From: Bdellovibrionales bacterium RBG_16_40_8
GTDB lineage: Bacteria; Bdellovibrionota; Bdellovibrionia; Bdellovibrionales; UBA1609
Length of the DNA stretch: 7,089 bases
Direction of reading: 5' to 3'
Assembly: GCA_001769925.1 (NCBI GenBank)
Contig: MEPT01000008.1
Coordinates: forward strand, 1 to 7,089
Shown: in pieces, positions 1 through 6,366 of the stretch
Layout: the number at the start of each line of letters is the position of its first letter
How positions within the stretch are numbered: the first letter of the stretch is position 1
Notes under the pieces: generated by a model
What the model was told of the DNA's origin: nothing
Database searches by the model: none
The model's input: only the letters and a program-made list of their open reading frames with translations
Program-made: the position numbers and the translations under genes

Positions 1-463
1 CATTGCCAAATTTTATAGATCCTGAAGCGCCACACGCTACCAAGTTTATAGCAGCCTCATTTGAATAAGCGCTTTCTGCCCCAGAAGCGTTTAAAGCTGT
101 TACCGCAAAATGATATACCGCTGGACTAAGATCCTCTACTTTATGGGTTAGAACATTACCTACAGGTAATATTGTCGTGTATGGCCCAGATGTAGTGCCA
201 TAATGTATTTTATAACTAGCAAGATCAGTAAGTAGGGTACCGTCAGTGTTCGTTGTTGGGGCATCCCAAGTTAACTGTGCATAGTTTTGGCAAACCGGAG
301 AAGGGATACCTTTATATGTAGAGCCAAGGTTGCCAGCAGATTTAAACCCCTCGCCGCAGTTTTGAAAAAAAACTAAGGTGACGGCAAAGGTTGCAGGTAT
401 TAGCAAAGCACATGGAATCATTCTTTTTAAACGTTGCCCTAAATTTTTCATGCCAAGCTTCAT
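1..463 (-). CDS. Fibronectin type III domain protein, probable lipoprotein (partial, C-terminus outside window)
   Basis: An uninterrupted frame runs from ATG at 463 off the left edge (154 codons seen). The start is supported by AGAGG 9 nt upstream; an in-frame ATG at 451 is a less well placed alternative. The N-terminus has basic residues (K2-R14), a hydrophobic stretch (about 16-33) and then FFQNCGEGF with Cys36, which I read as an atypical lipobox, so the protein is probably a lipoprotein. Residues about 58-143 look like one FN3 domain: AQLTWDAP (strand B), SYKIHYGTTSGPY (strand C region), and VYHFAVTALNASGAESAYSNEA near its end. FN3 domains are beta sandwiches common in secreted enzymes and adhesins; the functional part may lie beyond the window. 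It follows the rhomboid gene by 55 bp on the same strand and may belong to that operon. FN3 is confident; lipidation is inferred. Confidence 0.82.
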   Translation of the reverse strand, partial: MKLGMKNLGQRLKRMIPCALLIPATFAVTLVFFQNCGEGFKSAGNLGSTYKGIPSPVCQNYAQLTWDAPTTNTDGTLLTDLASYKIHYGTTSGPYTTILPVGNVLTHKVEDLSPAVYHFAVTALNASGAESAYSNEAAINLVACGASGSIKFGN

Positions 464-518
464 ATTAATTAACCTCTTTTTAACGTTAATCCACAAAAAC
501 AATTTAAAGCCATATAAT

Positions 519-1481
519 TTATTTAGCAAGGCTTTTAGTAAATTTTGTACGCGCAGCCAATAGAATACATAGCCCTAAAATTATTCCGCAGAGTTCTCCG
601 CCCATGTGAGCTGAGTAGGCTACGCCCCCTAATTCTGGTGGAGTTGCCCAGTGTCCGGCAAGATCAGAAAAAAACCAAAGTATAAGTGTGATCCAGGCGG
701 GCAAGCTTATAAAGCCGGCATATCCGCGTTTAGGTACCATTAAAAAATATATATAACGAACTTTTTTATTCCAGAGTAGTACGCAAAAAAGTGCCATTAT
801 GCCGCTAACGGCACCGCTTGCGCCAATAAGCGGTATAGCTGAAGCTTCACTTAAAAATGAGAAGGCTATGGCCGCAGCAGCACCTGCAAAAAGGTAAGTA
901 CAGAGTACCCCCAAACCACCGATTAAAACCTCTAAACTTGAGGCAAATAATAAAAAAAATATCATATTGCCAGCAAAATGTGAAAACCCGCTATGTGTAA
1001 ATTGGTAAGTGATCAAGCGCTCAAAACCACTTTCTTGTTTAGTGATGCCCAGAGAGTAGCTGGGGTGCATTTCACGTAAACTTATGAGTTCAGAAAAATT
1101 TTCTTGCCACCACTGAAACGCAACTTGATCGCCAAAGAATTTATTTTCTATCTTGCTAGCATTTTGTAAAAAAAAGCTATCTCGCATGGCTAGGCTACCC
1201 AGCAAATGCCTTTTCTCGCCGTCAAAAAAAAGTAGCGATTGTTTTGCTAAATTTTGCAGATTTGCCGGGTATCTATTTTGATTATTACTAATAAATTTTG
1301 CAAACACGAACCCTTGTGTTCTGCCAAAGACCTCATCCTTAACTAAATTTTCAATTTTACTTTGTGTTTTGTCAGAAGCATTATAAGTATTAATAAAAAC
1401 AAAAAAATTTAGAAAAAAAATTGCCCAAGTAACAGGAGCACGAGAAAAAGATAATACACCATTAAGAATAGGGAATATCAT
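519..1481 (-). CDS. Rhomboid family intramembrane serine protease with enlarged first loop
   Basis: A 320-residue polytopic inner-membrane protease that should cleave transmembrane segments within the bilayer. The rhomboid signature is complete: His163-x4-His168-x3-Asn172 (THSGFSHFAGN) matches the GlpG H145/H150/N154 spacing, GASG at 220-223 holds the catalytic Ser222, and SAHMGG holds His292, giving a Ser/His dyad. Six hydrophobic segments are visible at about 16-32, 166-186, 188-208, 217-236, 255-274 and 287-310. The segment between TM1 and TM2 is about 130 residues, much longer than the L1 loop of GlpG, and contains a WW pair (124-125). The ATG overlaps the TGA of the upstream RDD gene (ATGA), implying translational coupling; only a weak TTAGG lies upstream. 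All catalytic residues are present, so it is probably active. The substrate is unknown; the neighbouring membrane proteins are candidates only by location. Confidence 0.95.
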   Translation of the reverse strand: MIFPILNGVLSFSRAPVTWAIFFLNFFVFINTYNASDKTQSKIENLVKDEVFGRTQGFVFAKFISNNQNRYPANLQNLAKQSLLFFDGEKRHLLGSLAMRDSFFLQNASKIENKFFGDQVAFQWWQENFSELISLREMHPSYSLGITKQESGFERLITYQFTHSGFSHFAGNMIFFLLFASSLEVLIGGLGVLCTYLFAGAAAAIAFSFLSEASAIPLIGASGAVSGIMALFCVLLWNKKVRYIYFLMVPKRGYAGFISLPAWITLILWFFSDLAGHWATPPELGGVAYSAHMGGELCGIILGLCILLAARTKFTKSLAK

Positions 1482-3415
1482 AGTTCTTTACCTAACCAGC
1501 TACGAACAATTTCGGTAAATGGCGATGAACTTGCCGGAGAGCGTTCTAATGCTGAAATTGGTAACGGAAAATTTTGTGCATAATTAGATAAGAATTTTTC
1601 TGCTCGCTTAGTTTGTCCGCTTTTTACGGCGGCCACTATTGCATTTTCTAGTACGGCCTTTGAAACCGTCGACATATTAGGTACAAGTACGTTTGCGATT
1701 TTAATGCTCTCATTATACTCTTTAAGTAAGAAGTATTTATTGAAAAGTGTTTCGCCGACTTTTTTCCAAGATAGTGTTTGGCGTTTATGTGCCCACTCTT
1801 CAGCGATAAGTTTTAACATGCCGTGATTATGTGTTCTTTCAATAAGACGACGAGAAATTTCGCTATTTATTTCTTCATCAATTTCATAGTGGTCAATTAA
1901 ATCATTAAAACCATCAGCCCCCGGGTAGCTCATAGCTATGGCTAGCGCCTTTACATCAGCTTGTAGCGGTATAGAGGTGAGCGCGTCGTAATCGATGTCG
2001 CCGCTATGTTCACACTCCCATTTTCGGAAAAAAGCTAAAGAAGTTTTTATATCGGCTAAGCTATCGTCAAGTGTACGAATAAGGGCGCTCATCTGATCAC
2101 AGCTACGAGAATGCAAAGATTCGCATGAAGACCAAATTTGTTCAAAGCACATAAAGCTAGCAATTTCAAGTTTCACTTCATCGCTAGCAAAAGAGTAGGC
2201 CGCAGATTCTACCCCCACAGCCTCGTCGTATTTATTAAGTCCCCAAAGTATTTTAGTTTGCATTGCAAGAGTTAAATCTCCAAGAATCTGTATGCTTGGT
2301 ATCTGTGACATAAAATATTGTGCGCCCTTATAATCTTCTCTTTTAAGTAGCTGTTTTGCCCCCCAAATAGATAAATATGTTGGAATTTTTTTATCACTTA
2401 GCGTTGAAAAATAATATTCAACTTTTTGCCAATTTTCTTCAGATACAGAAATAATGATGTGGCTAAGTACACACTCATGGCTTTTCTCATCTAACTCACA
2501 CACTTTGTCTAAATACCGATTTGAAAGCTCTGTATGTTCTGAGTAAACAAATGATTTTGCAAGATATAGTAAAGGTGACTCATCATCAGCCAAGAATAAG
2601 TTTTCAACTTCACCCTCAAGGCAATTGCGATCTATTTTTTCAGCAGCGTAAAGTGCCATAGCGACATTTATTCGGTCAGGTTCTGTATCATTAATATTAG
2701 GCCACTCAAACTTTGCTTCGCTTACAATTTCGCAAAGCACTCCTTCTTCTTCGAGTGTACTAACTAGCATTGATTCACTATTCCATTCAGCTATTGACAT
2801 AACAGTTTTAGCGACAACTATTATCGAAATACTAATACCTAAGGTCCAATGCGCAGCATGTACTAACGAAGATTCTTGTCGTGTTGGCGTAAGAACTGAT
2901 CTGTTGGTTTTTATTGAGATAACGATAGTATCAGCAGCGCGATCATGAATAGGGCGTCTCATAAAGTTTGAAAATGCAGCAAGAAAAGGGGCTCCTAAAA
3001 AAAATACAGATAGCATCCAATAAAATGCTCTAGCGATTGAATGCGTAAAAGTTATTTTTTCATTTTGCCAAATGCTTTTAACTCGAAGACCCATCATCGC
3101 TTTTCCGAGTGTTGCTTCCCACAGCCATACACACACGATTTGATAAAGCATTATTATGATAACGCATACAAAAATGGCTAGCATAATTGACAGAGAAATT
3201 TGCCACTGATCATCTGACAATGAAGCAATACGTAAAGATCTTTGAAATGGAGAAATGGCAAGATACAATAAAGGCAATAAAACGATAGAATAATCAATTA
3301 TAGATGCAGCAAAGCGATCAAGCGGTGAGGCCATGGCAAAAGTATGCCCATCTGTCTGTACGACTTTATCGTTTGCAGCGACTTTATCGATAATTTGTGA
3401 ATCTCTAACAACCAC
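1478..3415 (-). CDS. RDD-domain membrane protein with long helical-repeat-like C-terminal region
   Basis: A 645-residue membrane protein. Residues about 29-168 form an RDD domain: SPLDRFAASIIDYSI (Arg34, Asp41), two hydrophobic helices (about 38-55 and 73-95), the family-typical TLGKAMMGLRV (102-112), a third hydrophobic region (128-148), and RRPIHDRAADTIV with Asp158-Arg159. RDD proteins are inner-membrane proteins of mostly unclear function, some linked to transport. A further membrane helix (about 190-207) precedes a hydrophilic, mostly helical region to the end that resembles degenerate TPR/solenoid repeats. It contains eight cysteines (228, 265, 306, 315, 423, 429, 439, 467), which suggests a periplasmic location with disulfides, but topology is unproven. 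The start is GTG, with GAGGA about 16 nt upstream and an in-frame stop just before. ATG at 3334 (residue 28) is a credible alternative, right at the domain edge. The 3' end overlaps the rhomboid gene by 4 nt. Confidence 0.85.
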   Translation of the reverse strand: MVVRDSQIIDKVAANDKVVQTDGHTFAMASPLDRFAASIIDYSIVLLPLLYLAISPFQRSLRIASLSDDQWQISLSIMLAIFVCVIIIMLYQIVCVWLWEATLGKAMMGLRVKSIWQNEKITFTHSIARAFYWMLSVFFLGAPFLAAFSNFMRRPIHDRAADTIVISIKTNRSVLTPTRQESSLVHAAHWTLGISISIIVVAKTVMSIAEWNSESMLVSTLEEEGVLCEIVSEAKFEWPNINDTEPDRINVAMALYAAEKIDRNCLEGEVENLFLADDESPLLYLAKSFVYSEHTELSNRYLDKVCELDEKSHECVLSHIIISVSEENWQKVEYYFSTLSDKKIPTYLSIWGAKQLLKREDYKGAQYFMSQIPSIQILGDLTLAMQTKILWGLNKYDEAVGVESAAYSFASDEVKLEIASFMCFEQIWSSCESLHSRSCDQMSALIRTLDDSLADIKTSLAFFRKWECEHSGDIDYDALTSIPLQADVKALAIAMSYPGADGFNDLIDHYEIDEEINSEISRRLIERTHNHGMLKLIAEEWAHKRQTLSWKKVGETLFNKYFLLKEYNESIKIANVLVPNMSTVSKAVLENAIVAAVKSGQTKRAEKFLSNYAQNFPLPISALERSPASSSPFTEIVRSWLGKEL

Positions 3416-3479
3416 GACGTACTATCGGCTGTCCTCGACCAAAGAATTAAGACATTCGTCAAAAACTATAAACAATTAT

Positions 3480-4109
3480 TCATAATGTGGGCGATTCAAT
3501 TTGCATTGAGTATAATCGGTTTTCAGCGTCAACTTTGAAATGAATGCGGCCGGCTAAAGTGCCGCCATTTGTCAATTCGTAAACTTCAAAAATGTACTTA
3601 GTGTCTCGAATTGATTCACTTTGTTTAATGTTATCAAATTGTATGCGCATTAGATCGGAGTTTATTTTGATAAAATCTTTTCTGTCTTGCATATATTTTT
3701 CAGATCCATTGGGGCCGCTAAAAGCTATTCCTCTCAAAGACCCCTTATCATCAAAATTTAGCGAATACAGACCGGCCAAAAATTCTCCGTGTCGCAAGAT
3801 ATCCTCTGCAGTAGGCTCACGACCACTACTAGCTGGATGACGCAGAGATTCGCGTGAAATTTTTTTTGCTAGTATAATATCCTCTTGTAAATCACGCCTA
3901 TCTAGATCAGAGGCTATTTCTCTACTTATGTTAACGCGGCTGGCGATAAACGTCGATAAAAACACCGTAAATATCAAAGCCATAATAAAAATAGCCCGAT
4001 GCTTTAAATAAATTGGCCGTACTTTTTCTGTTACACCCTCAACCTTAGTCGGTCTAACCTTATGGCTTGGAAACGGCACAACCTTATTATCGCCACTACC
4101 TTCAGACAT
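3480..4109 (-). CDS. Single-pass membrane protein of unknown function
   Basis: A 209-residue protein I do not recognise. The frame stays open to a TTG at 4124, but ATG at 4109 has a strong GGAGG (4115-4119) exactly 5 nt upstream, so I start there. Residues 1-38 are a basic, probably cytoplasmic tail containing VVPFPS (10-15). Residues about 39-57 are one transmembrane helix (IFIMALIFTVFLSTFIA), and the remaining 150 residues should be periplasmic. That part begins with a charged helix (about 60-90) and ends in what looks like alternating strands (KYIFEVYELTNGG, AGRIHFKVD, RLYSMQIE), perhaps a small alpha/beta domain. It is first in the minus-strand run, 64 bp before the RDD gene, and divergent from the TPR gene. 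An envelope accessory role is inferred from context only. Confidence 0.8.
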   Translation of the reverse strand: MSEGSGDNKVVPFPSHKVRPTKVEGVTEKVRPIYLKHRAIFIMALIFTVFLSTFIASRVNISREIASDLDRRDLQEDIILAKKISRESLRHPASSGREPTAEDILRHGEFLAGLYSLNFDDKGSLRGIAFSGPNGSEKYMQDRKDFIKINSDLMRIQFDNIKQSESIRDTKYIFEVYELTNGGTLAGRIHFKVDAENRLYSMQIESPTL

Positions 4110-4193
4110 TTGGGCCTCCCCCAATGTTTTCTCTCACGCCATCTTTTCGGATATTTGATTGCTAAGCTTGAGGGGACTTTTTAGAATGTATTT
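4110..4193. other. Divergent intergenic region
   Basis: These 84 bases separate the membrane-protein gene (minus) from the exported TPR gene (plus) and should hold both promoters. I see no convincing -35/-10 pair on either strand. On the plus strand a TAGAAT (4182-4187) resembles a -10 box, but the nearest TTGATT (4155-4160) is 21 nt upstream, too far for a normal spacer. GAGGGGA (4170-4176) is the only Shine-Dalgarno-like run on the plus side and lies about 17 nt before the start codon. Confidence 0.5.
4115..4119 (-). promoter_or_regulatory. Ribosome binding site deciding the start at 4109
   Basis: GGAGG on the minus strand, within a G-rich run, lies 5 nt before ATG 4109. It sits inside the extension that a TTG start at 4124 would create, which argues for the shorter protein. 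Confidence 0.75.
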
Positions 4194-5225
4194 ATGCGAT
4201 TTAAAGCTGTAGCTACTACTGTTATAAGCATATGTATTTCGCCCTTACTTTTTGCCGGGGCGACAAAATATTCTTCTTTAGAAGCCAAATTAAAGAGTGA
4301 TCCAGATAATTTAAAATTACGGTCAGCACTAGGTCGGTCTTACTTAATTGACAAGAAGTACGAAAAGGCAATTAAAATATTGGCCCCTTATTCTAACGAG
4401 CTATCTAACGAAGGATTAGTCGATTTGGCTTCAGCCTACTCAGGCGTCGGAGATTCAGATAACGAAGTGCGTGTATTAAAAGCTTATTCTGAAAATGATG
4501 CTAACCATTACAAGGCATTTTATTTATTAGGAGTAGCTTTTAAAAAAAATAAAAAATACAACGAAGCTGTTCAAAGCCTTCGTGAGGCCATAGATCGTGC
4601 ACCCAAGCATCGTCCTAGTTATGAAGCGCTTTTGGATGTTTTTAGTGAAACAAAGCAAAACTATGAAAAAAGGGTTCTACTAAGCGAAATGATTAAATTA
4701 TTGGGCGAGAAAAAAGAGTTTTTAAATCAACTTTGTAAGATATTTTCAGACGACGGCTATATAAACGATGCGCAGAGTGTTTGTAAAAAAGCTGTGAGTA
4801 AAAATTCTAAATATCCTGATAATCATGTATATTTGGCGCAGACTTATTATAATTTAGGTAACAAATCTGCCGCAGAAAAAATTTTTCGTAGCGTAGGGCG
4901 TCAGTATAAAAAATCTGAATTTGTGCAGTACGCAGTTGGAGATTACTATTTACACGAAAAAAATTTTTCAGCGGCAGCACGTTACTTACAGACAGCAGTT
5001 AATTTAAACCCTGCATCTCAGCGTGCCCAGATAACATTAGCGTTAGCAATGTTTGAAAATGAGCAATACCCCGAGGCGTTAACTCATTTTGAAAAATCTT
5101 GTAAACTTGATAAGTCAAACGAAACAGCGACTGCCCTAAAAAACTCTGCCGCTAAACTACGTAAAATCAACTCATTTTCTCTCGGCGAGAAGTACGATTT
5201 TAAAGCAGCCGTTTGCCAGCAATAA
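4194..5225 (+). CDS. Exported TPR repeat protein
   Basis: A 343-residue protein with a Sec-type signal peptide: MRFK, a hydrophobic core (about 5-20), and a likely cut after AGA (Ala21/Ala23). The mature part is almost entirely tetratricopeptide repeats, about eight by eye. The clearest are 37-68 (PDNLKLRSALGRSYLIDKKY), 104-138 (ANHYKAFYLLGVAFKKNKKY), 208-237, 242-272 (ending AVNLNP) and 273-306. The Gly/Ala/Tyr/Ala/Pro pattern of the TPR consensus is evident in these. TPR solenoids bind other proteins, so a periplasmic scaffold or assembly role is likely, but no partner can be named. An in-frame TAG at 4182-4184 excludes a longer N-terminus. The best Shine-Dalgarno-like run is unusually distant (about 17 nt), so initiation may be weak. 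It diverges from the membrane-protein gene and converges on the Fis-type regulator. Confidence 0.92.
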   Translation: MRFKAVATTVISICISPLLFAGATKYSSLEAKLKSDPDNLKLRSALGRSYLIDKKYEKAIKILAPYSNELSNEGLVDLASAYSGVGDSDNEVRVLKAYSENDANHYKAFYLLGVAFKKNKKYNEAVQSLREAIDRAPKHRPSYEALLDVFSETKQNYEKRVLLSEMIKLLGEKKEFLNQLCKIFSDDGYINDAQSVCKKAVSKNSKYPDNHVYLAQTYYNLGNKSAAEKIFRSVGRQYKKSEFVQYAVGDYYLHEKNFSAAARYLQTAVNLNPASQRAQITLALAMFENEQYPEALTHFEKSCKLDKSNETATALKNSAAKLRKINSFSLGEKYDFKAAVCQQ

Positions 5226-5231
5226 TCACAA

Positions 5232-5257
5232 TTTAAAAGCCGCTAAATTATGCGGCT
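5232..5257 (-). terminator. Probable Rho-independent terminator of the Fis-type gene
   Basis: On the minus strand AGCCGC (5257-5252), an 8-nt loop and GCGGCT (5243-5238) form a perfect 6-bp GC-rich stem followed by TTTAAATT. The TAA stop of the regulator gene (5250-5248) lies in the loop. On the plus strand the stem is followed by CTTCTG, so it is less suited to ending the TPR transcript, though a bidirectional effect is possible. Confidence 0.6.
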
Positions 5258-5664
5258 CTTCTGCGACGAGCTACCGCTATATCAATATTGTATAGCTTCA
5301 CTTTTCGATAAAGTGTTGCACGCCCAATACCCAGTGCTTTTGCGGCCTCTGTTAAATTACCATTAAAATTATATATAGCATTGCGAATAGCTACACTCTC
5401 AAGTTCGTTCATTGTAGCTAAACGATCTCCTCCTGCTGTCCCACCGCTTGGAAATTGCAAGATTTTTGCGCCAGTAGTTGGCTGCTTATGCCCACCAGGC
5501 TTTGTATCACCAACTAAGGTGTTCATAAAGTCAGGTGAATTTACCTGACGACTCCATTCAGTTGGAGTGTAAGATTTCACGACACATTCGTAGCTCTCAC
5601 AGAAATTTTCTGCTGCCACGATGAAATCATTATCATCGCTAATTACTATCATTTTACGTCCCAT
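5248..5664 (-). CDS. Orphan Fis-type HTH regulator with a truncated receiver-like N-terminus
   Basis: A 138-residue DNA-binding protein. Residues about 85-127 are a clear Fis/NtrC-type C-terminal helix-turn-helix: NELESVAIRNAIYNFNGN, then LTEAAKALGIGRATLYRKV, which carries the two HTH helices. It ends in a basic tail (RRRR, 133-136). The N-terminus MIVISDDNDF followed by a helix and ECVVKSY resembles the first beta-alpha-beta of a CheY-like receiver. The rest of that fold, its phospho-acceptor Asp and any AAA+ sigma-54 domain are absent. The middle (about 50-80) is Gly/Pro-rich with ILQFPS (68-73). It is thus probably a stand-alone DNA-binding protein not regulated by phosphorylation. The start is well supported by GGAGG 5 nt before ATG. 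It converges on the TPR gene. Its targets are unknown; the palindromes upstream are possible autoregulatory sites. Confidence 0.85.
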   Translation of the reverse strand: MGRKMIVISDDNDFIVAAENFCESYECVVKSYTPTEWSRQVNSPDFMNTLVGDTKPGGHKQPTTGAKILQFPSGGTAGGDRLATMNELESVAIRNAIYNFNGNLTEAAKALGIGRATLYRKVKLYNIDIAVARRRRAA

Positions 5665-5853
5665 TTAAACCTCCCATGTGATTCAAAATAATGCAGGATA
5701 CGACTCACAATGTAATATATCGGCGATTCATAGTGAGATAATTAGGCAAAAAATGCCTAGCCCAAAATATTTTTTATAACCCTTTGAAATAACAAGCTAT
5801 TTTAGCGCTATTTTTTTTCTGATAAGTGATTAATTGCACTAAAATAATAAAAT
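5665..5853. other. Intergenic region upstream of the Fis-type gene, with small inverted repeats
   Basis: 189 very AT-rich bases lie between two minus-strand genes. Visible structure: TAGGCA (5743-5748) and TGCCTA (5754-5759) around AAAAA; the 8-bp palindrome TAGCGCTA (5803-5810) followed by eight T on the plus strand; and half of a hairpin that extends into the preceding gene. I see no promoter with both boxes well matched on the minus strand. No ORF of coding character is seen. Confidence 0.5.
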
Positions 5854-5860
5854 TTAGTGC
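5836..5860. repeat. Inverted repeat spanning the end of the 111-residue gene
   Basis: GCACTAAA (5836-5843) and TTTAGTGC (5853-5860) form a perfect 8-bp stem with a 9-nt AT-only loop. The TAA stop of the minus-strand gene (5856-5854) lies in the stem. On the minus strand no U-run follows, so it is not a canonical terminator there; on the plus strand TTTT follows. It may stabilise the 3' end of the mRNA. Confidence 0.5.
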
Positions 5861-6189
5861 TTTTGATGATGTGATTTAAGTATTGTACTGTCAACTATAT
5901 GAAAATAGGTTCTTAAGAGAATTTCAAAATTTTTGGGGTCAAGTCTGTCTATAAAGGCCTGCTTTTCTTGCATAGAGTCTTTTTTGATCAATTCATTAAA
6001 TAATTTATGGATAATATCCATATTTTCGACAGTGAAAAAATCTAGTGCCTCTGTAGGAGTTTTCAGTATGGTAGCTATCTGCTCTTTATGAAAAAGGTGA
6101 TGAAATCCTAATACAGACTGATTAAGTAGTTTTTCAAGCTCAGCGATTTGCAGGTCTTTTTGTTTACCAGTTAGTTGTTGGTCGTTCAT
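5854..6189 (-). CDS. Small all-helical soluble protein of unknown function
   Basis: A 111-residue protein I do not recognise. There is no signal peptide or membrane segment. It is rich in Leu, Lys, Glu, Gln and His and predicted by eye to be almost wholly alpha-helical: an amphipathic first helix (about 9-27), then IATILKTPTEALDFF, MDIIHKLFNELIKK, QEKQAFIDRLD and NFEILLRTYFHIVDSTIL, with a His-rich tail (HHQKH). No DNA-binding, metal-binding or catalytic signature is evident. ATG at 6189 has AGGAG 12 nt upstream, rather far, so translation may be modest. It is divergently placed to the PDEIW-repeat gene across 197 bp containing two inverted repeats, so the two may be co-regulated. An antitoxin or regulator role for the neighbour is conceivable but unsupported by any motif. 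Confidence 0.75.
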   Translation of the reverse strand: MNDQQLTGKQKDLQIAELEKLLNQSVLGFHHLFHKEQIATILKTPTEALDFFTVENMDIIHKLFNELIKKDSMQEKQAFIDRLDPKNFEILLRTYFHIVDSTILKSHHQKH

Positions 6190-6229
6190 GGTCGAGCCTA
6201 ACTCCTATTTATTATCGAGACATATTTTT

Positions 6230-6243
6230 GCGACATAGGTCGC
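6230..6243. repeat. Inverted repeat GCGAC-ATAG-GTCGC
   Basis: A perfect 5-bp stem with a 4-nt loop. On the plus strand it is followed directly by TTTTT (6244-6248), resembling a minimal Rho-independent terminator, although no plus-strand gene lies upstream to be terminated. On the minus strand it falls in the likely 5' leader of the 111-residue gene. Confidence 0.45.
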
Positions 6244-6255
6244 TTTTTGGGCCAG

Positions 6256-6274
6256 TCGTCTCCTCCTGAGACGA
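6256..6274. repeat. Inverted repeat TCGTCTC-n5-GAGACGA
   Basis: A perfect 7-bp inverted repeat with a 5-nt spacer. As DNA it has the size and symmetry of a dimeric repressor operator and lies 8 bp upstream of TATAAT (6283-6288). As minus-strand RNA it is a hairpin that presents AGGAG in its loop. Confidence 0.55.
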
Positions 6275-6337
6275 ACAAAATGTATAATTATATTAGAAAA
6301 ACAAATAACTTGGAGGGCAAGAGAAAAAGTAACAGGT

Positions 6338-6366
6338 TTGACACGACTCGGCTAAAGACCTATCAT
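6338..6366 (+). promoter_or_regulatory. Sigma-70-type promoter of the PDEIW-repeat gene
   Basis: Consensus TTGACA (6338-6343), a 17-nt spacer and TATCAT (6361-6366, one mismatch to TATAAT). Transcription would begin near 6373, giving a leader of only about 14 nt that still includes the AGGGG ribosome binding site (6375-6379), 7 nt before ATG 6387. Confidence 0.75.

Noticed and set aside
480..489. Palindrome TTAACGTTAA between the rhomboid and FN3 genes
   Set aside because: It is short and AT-rich with no adjacent promoter boxes or U-run; chance is a sufficient explanation.
378..563. Plus-strand 61-codon ORF
   Set aside because: It lies antisense to the FN3 lipoprotein start and the rhomboid 3' end, has no ribosome binding site and no domain signal; it is a shadow ORF.
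3592..3840. Plus-strand 82-codon ORF
   Set aside because: It lies entirely antisense to the single-pass membrane protein gene and its translation shows no family features.
4110..4124. TTG start giving a five-residue longer membrane protein
   Set aside because: The extension contains the GGAGG ribosome binding site placed perfectly for ATG 4109.
5743..5759. TAGGCA-AAAAA-TGCCTA as a terminator of the 111-residue gene
   Set aside because: On the minus strand the T-run is in the loop and no U-tract follows the stem, so it does not fit an intrinsic terminator. It is kept only as an inverted repeat in the intergenic description.
5796..5818. GCTA-TTT-TAGC followed by a T-run as a plus-strand terminator
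   Set aside because: The stem is only 4 bp and no plus-strand gene leads into it.
6312..6316. GGAGG-like run suggesting an upstream small gene or leader peptide
   Set aside because: No ATG or GTG follows at a workable distance. A TTG at 6338 would give only five codons and coincides with the -35 box.
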